Shown one piece after another: positions 18,468-26,904 of a DNA stretch of 61,425 nucleotides. The position numbers and the translations under genes were made by a program. The DNA is from a bacterium (GTDB lineage Bacteria; Actinomycetota; Acidimicrobiia; Spongiisociales; Spongiisociaceae). Under the pieces are notes generated by a model. That model was not told where the DNA came from. It saw only the letters and a list, made by a program, of their open reading frames with translations, and searched no databases. Each line of letters opens with the position of its first letter. The first letter of the stretch is position 1. The stretch covers positions 1 to 61,425 of the forward strand of contig JAPOQZ010000029.1 of NCBI GenBank assembly GCA_026710435.1. The letters are read 5' to 3'.

Positions 18468-19122
18468 CTAACGGTGCCTGGCATCGTCCAGGCGGCGGGG
18501 CCAACGCCCTGTCGGGACCCCACAAAGGAACGGGAGGGTTGCACCGGCAACTCCCCTGCTGCATATCGGTAGGTGGCCGCAACCACAGACATCGCCGCCG
18601 GGCCGGAGGGCGGCGGTCATCAGCCGTCTCCTTCCCGGTCACCGATCCGGTCTGGACGTGAACGCTTCGACACACGGCAAACACAGGGCGCCATCATCCT
18701 CCGAACACTCCGTCCGGCAACAATCCCGAGTCATGGAGTGATGGCTACCCGGCTTGGTGGAGCCGGCCTTGACTACCTGGATCAGCGATACGGCGGGGTG
18801 GTTGTTGCACCGGATACGTACATAAGGCCCATACCCGGGGTAGAAGACTTCGGTCAAGCCTGGTGTCGCGAAGGAGGCACCATCCCCCGCCGGTAGTGCT
18901 CACCGTTGCACTCCGAAGCGTTCCTCCGTGCCGACCGTCACCGGCTAAGCGTGTCCGTCCCCGTAGCATCTCCGGATCCAGCGACCGGGGCCGCATTCCG
19001 GCCAGGAGTCCCTAAAGGTTGTGCCTACACCGATGGCGTCCCCGTAGCCGGACAGCGACCACAACCCATCGAGCCCATCGCGATGGTGGTCCGGCGCTAC
19101 AGCCGCGATCGAACTCCCTGGT
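18468..19122. other. Gene-free stretch with family T repeat
   Basis: No convincing gene. The segment 18560-18620 (ctgcatatcggtaggtgg, then cagacatcgccgcc) is the second copy of repeat family T first seen at 9060. The remainder shows nothing recognisable. Confidence 0.5.
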
Positions 19123-19323
19123 TCATAGTTTGAGCACTGTCTGACCGGGCAGCCGGACGGGGCGTGGCAGCGGTTCGTGTTCGCCGCACCAGTCACGGGC
19201 GGCGGTCAGGGGCCATTCGGGCTGCGGTGGGTACCGCCGACACCAGCCCAAGCCGGCCTCGATGTCGGGGATCGGCGCGTGTTGCCACCAAAGGCAGGTG
19301 TGGCATGGCGGCCGGTCAAACAT
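19123..19323 (-). CDS. Small Cys-rich putative zinc-binding protein
   Basis: 66 residues from the ATG at 19321-19323. It carries FDRPPCHTCLWW, GWCRRYPPQPEWPL and RDWCGEHEPLPRP: a CxxC, a C and a CxxH in the order seen in small zinc-ribbon-like proteins common in phages and accessory DNA. A TTG six codons earlier is an alternative start. It is alone between repeats. Function unknown. Confidence 0.6.
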   Translation of the reverse strand: MFDRPPCHTCLWWQHAPIPDIEAGLGWCRRYPPQPEWPLTAARDWCGEHEPLPRPVRLPGQTVLKL

Positions 19324-19679
19324 GCTGGGAGGGTAACGCAAACCGGAACCTGACGGGGAGTTCTAGGCTCACCCGTCGCGAGTTGTTCTCCACCGTCGCC
19401 ATCACCAACTGATGGTGTGACCAGCGGATGCAAGACCCATCCGCCCCGCTACCGGCCCGGCAATCCGGTCACGCGAGCACACATGGTCACATCCCTGACC
19501 GGAGTGCTCGGACTGCTCTAATCACCCTCCTACCGCCAAGACCGAACCCTTCTCACAGGCTGGGCAAGATCCACACCTGCCCCTCCCCAGCGCGCGATGA
19601 GGTAAATCCTGCTGATCGACAGCGGCGATGTTCTGAACCGCGCACGCCTACCCGAGTAACCGCCGGCATGGCGCGTCTC

Positions 19680-20004
19680 GTGTCCCGAGTCGCTGTTTCG
19701 GTTACGTTTGGAGTGCCGGTGTCGTGACAGGAGGGAGCTCTTGTCATAGGCCCGTCGCATACTGGTGGGTAACCGCAAAGCACCAAGCGGTCCGTGTTTG
19801 GGTACCGACCGGGCCGGGCTGGGATCAGCCGACCGCAAGACCCCGCTAGGGGATGGCGGGACGCGTTTCGGCGCCGAGGAGGCGGCGGCCGGGGGTGGGT
19901 TCCCGCTAGAGGCGACCCGCACAGCGGTTTTCGCGGTCTTGATGCGACGGCCGGTGCGGTCGGGTGGTTCGGGAAACTTCGGCGGATCCCCGAATCAGGA
20001 CACT
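19680..20004 (+). repeat. Dispersed repeat family R, full-length copy
   Basis: Runs from gtgtcccgagtcgc to gaatcaggacac, about 325 bp with inverted ends. The core matches copies at 12059 and 16865. The surrounding 19324-19679 and 20005-20373 hold no recognised gene. Confidence 0.82.
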
Positions 20005-20373
20005 GGTTCGACGGTGGTCGAGTCCCTGAGAGGACAACCTGAGTTACCTGCGCTTCTCCGCCTGTCGAGTTCGCACCGGCCGGGAACAGGTCCCATCGAT
20101 GTGCAACCGGGATCAGTCGAGGGCCGCGTGCGTGAGGTCGGTGGCGTCTGGCGGAACTCGACACGGATGGCAGCCGCCCCGGGATGAGACTGTATCCGGT
20201 GGGTTCGCGCAGGTCGGCGACCGTTTCGGAGAGACGGTTCCGGGCACCCTTGGGTGGTTTGCGGGTCGGTTTCGTTTCGTTTCGGTCGTCGGAGCGTAGC
20301 TAGCATCGCCGCCTATGGCTCAGCAGTACCGTCGGTCACAGTCGTTGGTCACGCCGTGGGCGGGGAGCCGATT

Positions 20374-22167
20374 GTGAGCGCATCCTCGGGGCGAAGGCCG
20401 ACCACGATGGTTGCCGTCCTGTTGTCGCTGGTGATGTCCTGGTCGTTTCCTCTCTCGGCGGTGTCGGCTCTGGAGGATGGGCCTCCGTCGGGCGTTGCCG
20501 GGCCGGGCGGGTCCGGCGTGGTAGCCCAGTCGTCCACATCGGAGCGGTTGTGCGATTACTCGGGGGTGACGCAGTTCAACGATGTGGGCTCGTACGACTT
20601 CGCCTCGGAGTACATCCTCTGTATGAGAGCACTGGGGCTGGCGGTCGGATACGGCGACCAGAACTATGGACCCGGTCTTGGATTGACCAGGGGCCAGATG
20701 GCGTCGTTCCTGGTCCGCTTGTATGCCGATGGGATCGTCTGCCTGTACAACCTCGAGATCGCGTACGGCAGGACCGCAACGAGGTACGCCCCCGGGGACA
20801 GGCTCCAGGTATCTCAGATATCGCGGTTCCTGTTGAGGATGGACGAGAGGGCCGGCCACAGCTGCCCTCATCTGGACTCGGAACTCGAGAAGGCCGTCGA
20901 GTGTCTGCTCGATCTTCGGGTCATCCCGAACACCGGCGAGGGGCGAAGCAGCGAGACGGTTCTACGGTCACAGATGGCTGTCTATCTGGTGGGTATGTGG
21001 CATAACCTGGCCGGTCGTGGCCTTCCCCCGTTCCCGCCGGAGTCGATTACTACCGGCAGGTCGCTACGCCCCATGACGGGTGCTTGGACGGTGGCGGTGG
21101 TGATCTGCGCGCCCGGCGACCGGTACACGACCAAAGACCTGCAGCGTCAGGTGGCGAGACTCAACGACAGCCTGAGCTCGAGATGGGAGTGGGAGTCCTC
21201 CGGCCTCTTCTCCATCGACTTCGTCGAGGGTAGCGTGATCTCACCCGAAGGCCTGTGGCCAGACGGACCCGGCAGCGGGAGCTCTGACGAGGGTCTTCCG
21301 TCGTGGCGTCGTTACACATCGGAGTGCAGATCCCATGCGGGTGGGCTGCCGCCGCTGGTGCTCTTCTACGGACCCCACGCCGGACAGAATGCGGCCGTGT
21401 CCGGGGGTTCGGCAACAGCCGGCGTCCCGACCCAGGATCTCGGCACTGAACTGCATGAGTTGGGTCACTCGGTTCTAAGACTGGGACACACCCGAGTTTG
21501 CCGCGCCCTCGTCCGCGGTGTCGACATTCACCAGACGCTGCTCTGCGGACACGGATCACATGTGGGCGCGGTGCCGAACCAAGGCGACTCGGTAACCGTG
21601 GTTCACGACCGGGGGAAGGCCCAACACGATCTGATCGGTGACCAGAACATCGAGGGTGCTCGACCGCAGGAAGGTCTGGGATCGTTGCTTGACCTCGACT
21701 TCGTCGGCGACTCCCTGGCGTGCTACGAACGCGAGATACTGGGTTGGCCGGTCGGCGGGGACAGCCCGCCATGCGTCCGGCTGCCGCCCGAGGCCCCACA
21801 AGGTGTCACCGTTGAGGGCACCGGCGGGAAGGTGACCGTCAACTGGACTCCCCCCGAATGGACCGACGGAGCACCCGTAACCGGCTACACCGTATCCGTG
21901 TCCTGCTTTGACTCCAGCTATGACGGTCACCTCGAAACGCCTGAACGGATGGTGCCGCCAGATGCGAGATCGGTCACGTTCGACGTCGAGGCCGACGGCC
22001 TCCTCGACGATCTCGACTATCGAAGCTCCCTGGATGTGCCACCGCCGGACTACGTGACCAACTGCTACTTCACGGCCTATGTCAACGCGTTCTCGAAGTA
22101 CGGGAAGGGAGCAACCGGGTTCATTCACTTCGGACGCAGGCATGGCAACAACCTGGAGTTCTCCTGA
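20374..22167 (+). CDS. Secreted SLH metalloprotease-like protein with Fn3 domain
   Basis: 597 residues from a GTG preceded by ggggag. Signal sequence near residues 12-35 (MVAVLLSLVMSWSFPLSAVS). The SLH region follows (about 50-220) with GDQNYGPGLGLTRGQMASFL and several Cys. Then comes a domain with TELHELGHSVLRLGHT, which contains the HExxHxxxxxH zinc-binding pattern of M12/metzincin-like peptidases. A fibronectin type III-like domain ends the protein (about 495-590: APQGVTVEGTGGKVTVNWTP). Expected to act at the cell surface on proteins or peptidoglycan partners. I do not recognise the exact family; the zinc motif is clear but substrate and activity are not. Confidence 0.8.
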   Translation: MSASSGRRPTTMVAVLLSLVMSWSFPLSAVSALEDGPPSGVAGPGGSGVVAQSSTSERLCDYSGVTQFNDVGSYDFASEYILCMRALGLAVGYGDQNYGPGLGLTRGQMASFLVRLYADGIVCLYNLEIAYGRTATRYAPGDRLQVSQISRFLLRMDERAGHSCPHLDSELEKAVECLLDLRVIPNTGEGRSSETVLRSQMAVYLVGMWHNLAGRGLPPFPPESITTGRSLRPMTGAWTVAVVICAPGDRYTTKDLQRQVARLNDSLSSRWEWESSGLFSIDFVEGSVISPEGLWPDGPGSGSSDEGLPSWRRYTSECRSHAGGLPPLVLFYGPHAGQNAAVSGGSATAGVPTQDLGTELHELGHSVLRLGHTRVCRALVRGVDIHQTLLCGHGSHVGAVPNQGDSVTVVHDRGKAQHDLIGDQNIEGARPQEGLGSLLDLDFVGDSLACYEREILGWPVGGDSPPCVRLPPEAPQGVTVEGTGGKVTVNWTPPEWTDGAPVTGYTVSVSCFDSSYDGHLETPERMVPPDARSVTFDVEADGLLDDLDYRSSLDVPPPDYVTNCYFTAYVNAFSKYGKGATGFIHFGRRHGNNLEFS

Positions 22168-22443
22168 GCCCACAAGCCGCGTGTCGCCACACCGCTGGCA
22201 CTGCCCATCGATGCCCGACCTGCCGGGTGGTAACTCCCGGGCTCGGCGCCGGATGAGGCAGAGGCGCCATCAGCGACATCCCAGCCCGCCAAGGGTTCCA
22301 CTACCTGACTCTCGCCCTGGACCTGGCACCGCGCCGTGTGGTCGTACTCTCAACGGTCGACCCGAAGCTACGAGACCGGCGCCTACGGGAAGGGGAAACT
22401 CGTTGGTCGACTCCGAGGACTTTCAGTGATCGCCCTCATTACT

Positions 22444-23193
22444 TCACATCGTTGTTCGGCCGGACGGATCTGGTTCGGCCGGGGGACGGACAAGTCTAAG
22501 GATCGAGGCGTCGTCAAGGACCAACTCGATTGTGAAGCCCGGTCCGGTCTCTATGCGTACGCCGGAGATCGACTTCCCGATGGCGGCTTCGATTTCTTCG
22601 GCTAGCTCGAACGTTCGGAACGAGTCGAACCTGGCGATCGCGTACCGTAGGCGGTTCCGCTCCACCGGCGAGAGGCACCAGCGTCGAGTCGTGACTGCTT
22701 CCCTGTCGATGGTACATCGATAAGTGAGGTCGACTACGCATTCAGGAAAGGAGCCGTCGGGTGATGCAGGTAGAGGGAAGAATCCCACCAGGCGTCCGGC
22801 TCGGTAGTTGCCGCGGCTATCGCGTTCGAGGTCGTCGAGGGGAACGAGAGGGCTGGCCTGGAATGTCCGATCCAGGGTCGGGTCTTCCTCGGCAATAGCT
22901 TCCGCTTCCTGCGGGTCCATTCCGCTCCTGATGAGGCGGCTGCGCTCCGTGTTCCACTCCTTGTCGTGATGACAGTCGTGAGAGGTAACCATCACGAGCG
23001 CGCGTCCCGAGAGCACATGAATACTGTCCTCCCCAAGCGGGGAACGATCGACCTCGTGTTCTGTCTGGTCCAGTCGATCCCACTTGTCCGGAACGAACAG
23101 GTTTGAAGCGGCCACGCGTGCAACGGGAGCTATCAGAATGTCGCCTTGGTTCAGGGGTCCATGGGCCGGGAGGAAAGCTGAACCACCTTCCAT
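22444..23193 (-). CDS. Unknown 249-aa protein, third gene of TIGR04255-HTH operon
   Basis: No signal peptide or membrane segment. It contains PLNQGDILIAPVARVA near the start and a VMVTSHDCHHDKEWN segment with a Cys/His cluster. The C-terminal part carries RRWCLSPVERNRLRYAIARF. Its ATG overlaps the tga of the HTH gene (ATGA), so it is the last gene of a three-gene coupled operon. Proteins with a TSHDC-type segment next to small regulators occur in mobile or defence loci, but I do not recognise a named family. Function unknown. Confidence 0.7.
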   Translation of the reverse strand: MEGGSAFLPAHGPLNQGDILIAPVARVAASNLFVPDKWDRLDQTEHEVDRSPLGEDSIHVLSGRALVMVTSHDCHHDKEWNTERSRLIRSGMDPQEAEAIAEEDPTLDRTFQASPLVPLDDLERDSRGNYRAGRLVGFFPLPASPDGSFPECVVDLTYRCTIDREAVTTRRWCLSPVERNRLRYAIARFDSFRTFELAEEIEAAIGKSISGVRIETGPGFTIELVLDDASILRLVRPPAEPDPSGRTTM

Positions 23194-23912
23194 CAGATCC
23201 GCCGGCGTCGTGGTTGGCTTGGCGTCCGGTTGGTTAGCACTGCCTTCGACAGGTCCTGTTCGTACACGGCTCGGTCACGAGCCCTCCCACGACCGATGGG
23301 CGTATCCTGCTGGCTAGCCCATACGGATGCAGCTGTTCTGTACAAAGGTTCCCGCGAGTCTCTGTTTCGTATCTTGAGGCCGGTCGTCTCTACCAAGCCG
23401 CTCCGTGCTGCTGCTGCGTGTAGAGCGTGCCGGATATCCGTTCTTCCTTCAGCGATCAACCGGAGCGGAGAGGTTTCGGGACTCTCTCCACGTAGCACCT
23501 CCCGGGCATGCTCACCGAACTCCCCGGCAGCCCACTCTGCCGTTGTGGCAAGAATCCGCAACATCTCGAGTCGCTCAGGAGTAGGACGGATTTGACCGGA
23601 TACGAACCCTGACAGCGATCTGCGGTCAACTCCGATCGAGCTTGCAATCTCCTGCCGTGTGAGCCTCGTCTGCGCACTGATGTGGTCTCTTAGATGCTTT
23701 ACCATTGCCGATACCGTCCTGCCGACAGCTCGTCTGGTGATGATCCAGGACGTGGTTTCCGCCTTCTTTATGATGTGATAACGCGCGGGGACACCAAGTC
23801 GATGGCTCGTGCCGGGTTCGTAGCCCTGGCTGAGCGTTGAGCCCAGCAGCCTGTACTCACGGTCGTGTTCCGTACCAAACACCGCAGAAGCAACCGGTTC
23901 AGCCAGGGACAT
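23193..23912 (-). CDS. Helix-turn-helix protein, second gene of TIGR04255 operon
   Basis: 239 residues from the ATG that overlaps the stop of the TIGR04255 gene (ATGA). An internal helix-turn-helix at about 90-135 reads RQEIASSIGVDRRSLSGFVS followed by RPTPERLEMLRILA. The N-terminal part (GTEHDREYRLLGSTLSQGYE) is not recognised. Likely binds DNA; the perfect inverted repeat upstream of the operon is the obvious candidate operator, which would make it an autoregulator. The longer open frame to 24065 overlaps the neighbour and was rejected. Confidence 0.72.
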   Translation of the reverse strand: MSLAEPVASAVFGTEHDREYRLLGSTLSQGYEPGTSHRLGVPARYHIIKKAETTSWIITRRAVGRTVSAMVKHLRDHISAQTRLTRQEIASSIGVDRRSLSGFVSGQIRPTPERLEMLRILATTAEWAAGEFGEHAREVLRGESPETSPLRLIAEGRTDIRHALHAAAARSGLVETTGLKIRNRDSREPLYRTAASVWASQQDTPIGRGRARDRAVYEQDLSKAVLTNRTPSQPRRRRI

Positions 23913-24709
23913 CAGGATCCTGCTCCGAAAGTATCCAGAAAGTCTTCGGTGATCGCCCACCGAAAGTAGCGGTATATGCGGTCGGTGAACACCCGCACCT
24001 GTTCTTGGATGGCAGTTGGTTCGAAAGCCCGCTCTCCATGCGACGCGTCGAGATCCAGAACCCACGAAGATCTGTCGACGGGATCGACAGCAGGATCAAA
24101 GGTCGCACCCGCAGGCAGCAAGCCCCACCGCGCTCGGAGACGCGAATTGTCGGCGAACCGGTACTGGTACTCGGCAAGGCTGTGCTCAAGTTCGACAGGT
24201 GCTTCGGTGTCAAGGGCGACAGGGCCAAGCACTTCGGCCCGCACCAGACGGCGGATGTCACCTAGATGCTCCGCGCCGATCCGGTCGATGTACCGAACGC
24301 CGAGGCGCCGAACCTTCTTTGGATTCAGCCACGCACCGAGTGCTTCGAGTAAGACTCCGAGCCGACCCGCGAAGTCTGCCCTGCTCGTATACCTGTTCGT
24401 TGCCAGCGCGAGGAACTCGGACGCGAGTGCCACTTCCCAGCCGCCTCTGTCGTCGGTGAAACGCCACACCTCGCCCGATTGTTCGAGTTGCACCCCGGCC
24501 GGCCCCACGAGAACCTGCGTCTCCTTCTCTCTTCGTAGGTCGCTGTAGGTACCACGAATCCGCTCCTGGAAAGGGCCGATAAAGTCTTCCTTGCTGATCG
24601 AGGCGATCATCGGGAACCTGACTTGAGCAACCACGAAGCTAAGCGGCGACTTTGCCAACGGTACTGATGGAACTGCCGCCCCGAACGGTGTCAACACGTC
24701 ACTTCCCAT
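23912..24709 (-). CDS. TIGR04255 family protein
   Basis: 265 residues, typical of this sporadically distributed family. It opens with PLAKSPLSFVVAQVRFPMI and carries the conserved core VRRLGVRYIDRIGAEHLGD, then LEHSLAEYQYRF, and ends TDRIYRYFRWAITEDFLDTF. Cytoplasmic. First gene of a three-gene operon with ATGA overlaps. The family often occurs in accessory regions next to regulators or defence genes; its molecular function is not known to me. Confidence 0.85.
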   Translation of the reverse strand: MGSDVLTPFGAAVPSVPLAKSPLSFVVAQVRFPMIASISKEDFIGPFQERIRGTYSDLRREKETQVLVGPAGVQLEQSGEVWRFTDDRGGWEVALASEFLALATNRYTSRADFAGRLGVLLEALGAWLNPKKVRRLGVRYIDRIGAEHLGDIRRLVRAEVLGPVALDTEAPVELEHSLAEYQYRFADNSRLRARWGLLPAGATFDPAVDPVDRSSWVLDLDASHGERAFEPTAIQEQVRVFTDRIYRYFRWAITEDFLDTFGAGS

Positions 24710-24742
24710 GTTACTTCCCGTCTGCTAGGTTTGGGAAGTAAC
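24700..24742. promoter_or_regulatory. Perfect 10-bp inverted repeat plus half site, operator candidate
   Basis: gttacttccc at 24710-24719 is the exact reverse complement of gggaagtaac at 24733-24742. A third half site, cacttccc, lies at 24700-24707 and overlaps the TIGR04255 start codon. Its position just upstream of the operon suggests binding by the HTH protein encoded in it. Confidence 0.7.
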
Positions 24743-24811
24743 CCTAGCGGCCTAGTGGTGAAAGTGCTGATCCCCATGGCTTGGCGGCCGCCGGAAGGGC
24801 TACATCCGCAG

Positions 24812-24831
24812 CTAGGAGGGTGCTGTCGAAC
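24812..24831 (+). repeat. Solo terminus of the MITE-like element
   Basis: ctaggagggtgctgtcgaac matches one terminus of the 105-bp element without the remainder. Confidence 0.5.
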
Positions 24832-24913
24832 CCAATAGCACCGCGGCTGAGAAGTCAGCAGAGGCTGCAAATGGTCCGACCTCGGATGTGTCGGCCGGAC
24901 GGGGGTAGCCGGT

Positions 24914-26665
24914 TCAGTCTGCGTCGGGGTGTAGGGGAAGGTAGTGGAACCCGCGTCCGATCCGCTGCGGTCGGCTACCGGCGAGCAGCCCGTTGCCTGC
25001 GAGGGAAGCGAGGAGTTTGCCTGCGTAGACCACGGTGAGACTGCACAGGTCGGCGACTTCAGTTGAGGATACCCGACCTCTTGACCGGGCCCAGTCGAGG
25101 ATGACCGACTTGCGACGGTCGGGTGTCCGGTTCGGTCGAAGGCGGTGGGCCAGGACGTTGCGGGAGTGATCGGAGAGGCGGTAGGCGGGCGGGTGATCCG
25201 CCGGGACGCCGTGCACCCGAGCGATGATCGGCGATCCGCTACTCGTAACTGCCTCGACACGGTTCAGCGCGGCGCCCGATTCCATCGAGGACCGCTGCAG
25301 CACAGGCGCTACCGAGCGTGCGTCGACCCAGCCGGTGCTGATGAGGTGCTCCACGATCAGGAGCAGGTCCACGTCGTCTTCCGACGCTCTGGGTTCTGTC
25401 GCGTCCAGGAAGCTGATCATCTCGTGATCGGGTTCGCCGCCGACCAGGCCGACCCGCACGTACGGTCCCGGGATCTCGTGGAACTCCGGCGCAGGCCGGC
25501 CGATGGCCAACATGTCCCGTATCATGCGGTCCACTCCGATACCCTCCCGCTCGGCGAGCCGCAACGCCGCCATCGCTTCGGCCAGGGACCGGTATCTGGG
25601 TACCGCCGGGTGGGTGATGATGTTCGTGACGCTGACCCCTCCTATGAACCCGCCGGGCGAAGTAACCGTCATCTGGTCGCCGATGTGCTCGACGGTGGTG
25701 GGCTGCGGAGAGTGCCAATCCCGGTGGACGACACCGTTCACGATCGCTTCCCGTATCACCAGGGTCGGGATGGAGCGTGTCCTGCGAACGACGAAACCGA
25801 GGGGAACGTGCAGGGTCCGGTTGGCATCCGCTGCGGCCTTCTCCACATCGGCGATCTGGCCCAACAGCGGCCCTCGACCACGAACACGGTTGGTGCTGTC
25901 TCCTCCCGGCGCATCGCGACGGATGTAGTCGATGCCGATGTCGGGAGTATCGACGAGGAGCAACGACCCCGCATTGGTGAGCCGCCCGCTGCCGTCCACC
26001 AGGTTCAGGCGCCTGATGAGGTCCTCGTCGCCGGCATCGGCCAGGTCGCCGGCATCCCGCTGGTTGCTTCGCCTCAGGTAGCGGCGAGCGATCTCAACCG
26101 CGATGGGACTGGCGTCGGCGAAGGTGTGCCCGGATGGTTGCGCCGACCAGTCGTGTCCCAAGCTGTGCAGCCGCCGGCTGTACCATGTCGTGGGATCGAC
26201 CTCCACGCAGTTGTCGGCCACCCGCCACCGGATCCGTCCCCGGTGGCGAATAGGTTCGACGGCCTCGTGGGTGGAGAGCACCAGGAGGCGGCAGCCATCT
26301 AGCTCCGCGACCCTTACCGCTACGGTGAGCTTCCCCTCGGTCAACTCCCAGATCCGATAGCGGAGCCATCCCGGTTCCAAGCTGGTACCGATCCGGGTTC
26401 CGTCGTCGGCAATCCCCACGATAATGGCCCCTCCGCCCGCCGTGTTGGCCATACACGCCATCTCACCGGCCAGGTAGCTGGCCGCCTTTTCGTTCTCCCG
26501 GCTCCCCGGCAGAACACGTCCCCCCTGGCCCCGGCGTCCAGGCTCCTCCTTGATATCGACCCGGGATACTTCAACACGGTTAGGAGCCCGGCCCCGCTCC
26601 AGAAGAGCGAACGTCTCTTCTATTCGTTCTTCCAGCGGGTCAGGTCCCAAGAAGCGAGAGGCCAC
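24914..26665 (-). CDS. AlbA_2-domain putative DNA-binding/ATP-binding protein
   Basis: 583 residues from a GTG. The N-terminal AlbA_2 (schlafen-like) domain (about 35-175) has VDIKEEP, then MANTAGGGAIIVGIADDG. The middle has the ATPase-like element typical of this family: LVIREAIVNGVVHRDWHSPQ, then SPGGFIGGV. The C-terminus carries winged-helix-like segments (SVILDWARSRGRVSSTEVAD). Such proteins are cytoplasmic putative regulators or helicase-like accessory proteins, common in defence and mobile regions. Expressed divergently from nothing obvious. An inverted repeat lies in its promoter region. Confidence 0.82.
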   Translation of the reverse strand: MASRFLGPDPLEERIEETFALLERGRAPNRVEVSRVDIKEEPGRRGQGGRVLPGSRENEKAASYLAGEMACMANTAGGGAIIVGIADDGTRIGTSLEPGWLRYRIWELTEGKLTVAVRVAELDGCRLLVLSTHEAVEPIRHRGRIRWRVADNCVEVDPTTWYSRRLHSLGHDWSAQPSGHTFADASPIAVEIARRYLRRSNQRDAGDLADAGDEDLIRRLNLVDGSGRLTNAGSLLLVDTPDIGIDYIRRDAPGGDSTNRVRGRGPLLGQIADVEKAAADANRTLHVPLGFVVRRTRSIPTLVIREAIVNGVVHRDWHSPQPTTVEHIGDQMTVTSPGGFIGGVSVTNIITHPAVPRYRSLAEAMAALRLAEREGIGVDRMIRDMLAIGRPAPEFHEIPGPYVRVGLVGGEPDHEMISFLDATEPRASEDDVDLLLIVEHLISTGWVDARSVAPVLQRSSMESGAALNRVEAVTSSGSPIIARVHGVPADHPPAYRLSDHSRNVLAHRLRPNRTPDRRKSVILDWARSRGRVSSTEVADLCSLTVVYAGKLLASLAGNGLLAGSRPQRIGRGFHYLPLHPDAD

Positions 26666-26681
26666 AGCGCCATCCCCCGAT

Positions 26682-26712
26682 GAGTTATATTTTGATCCAC
26701 GAATGTATAACT
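26682..26712. promoter_or_regulatory. Inverted repeat gagttata...tataactc upstream of AlbA_2 gene
   Basis: gagttata (26682-26689) and tataactc (26705-26712) are exact reverse complements separated by 15 bases, in an AT-rich stretch unlike its surroundings, 17 bp before the gene start. It is a good candidate operator or promoter element on the minus strand. Confidence 0.6.
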
Positions 26713-26904
26713 CGTTTGCTGAACTGCTGATGGAGTAATCGTTTTGACCGGCGAGGCTCTATCTCGTCGACTTCGGTGGTGTCGACCCTGAGTGCGATGC
26801 TCACCCCCCAGGAGGGTGTGTATCCACCACGCGAAACCGCGGATCCGGTCTCCATCAGACGGATATCGCCAGCTAATCCGGGGATCGGGACCCCAGAAGG
26901 GGGA

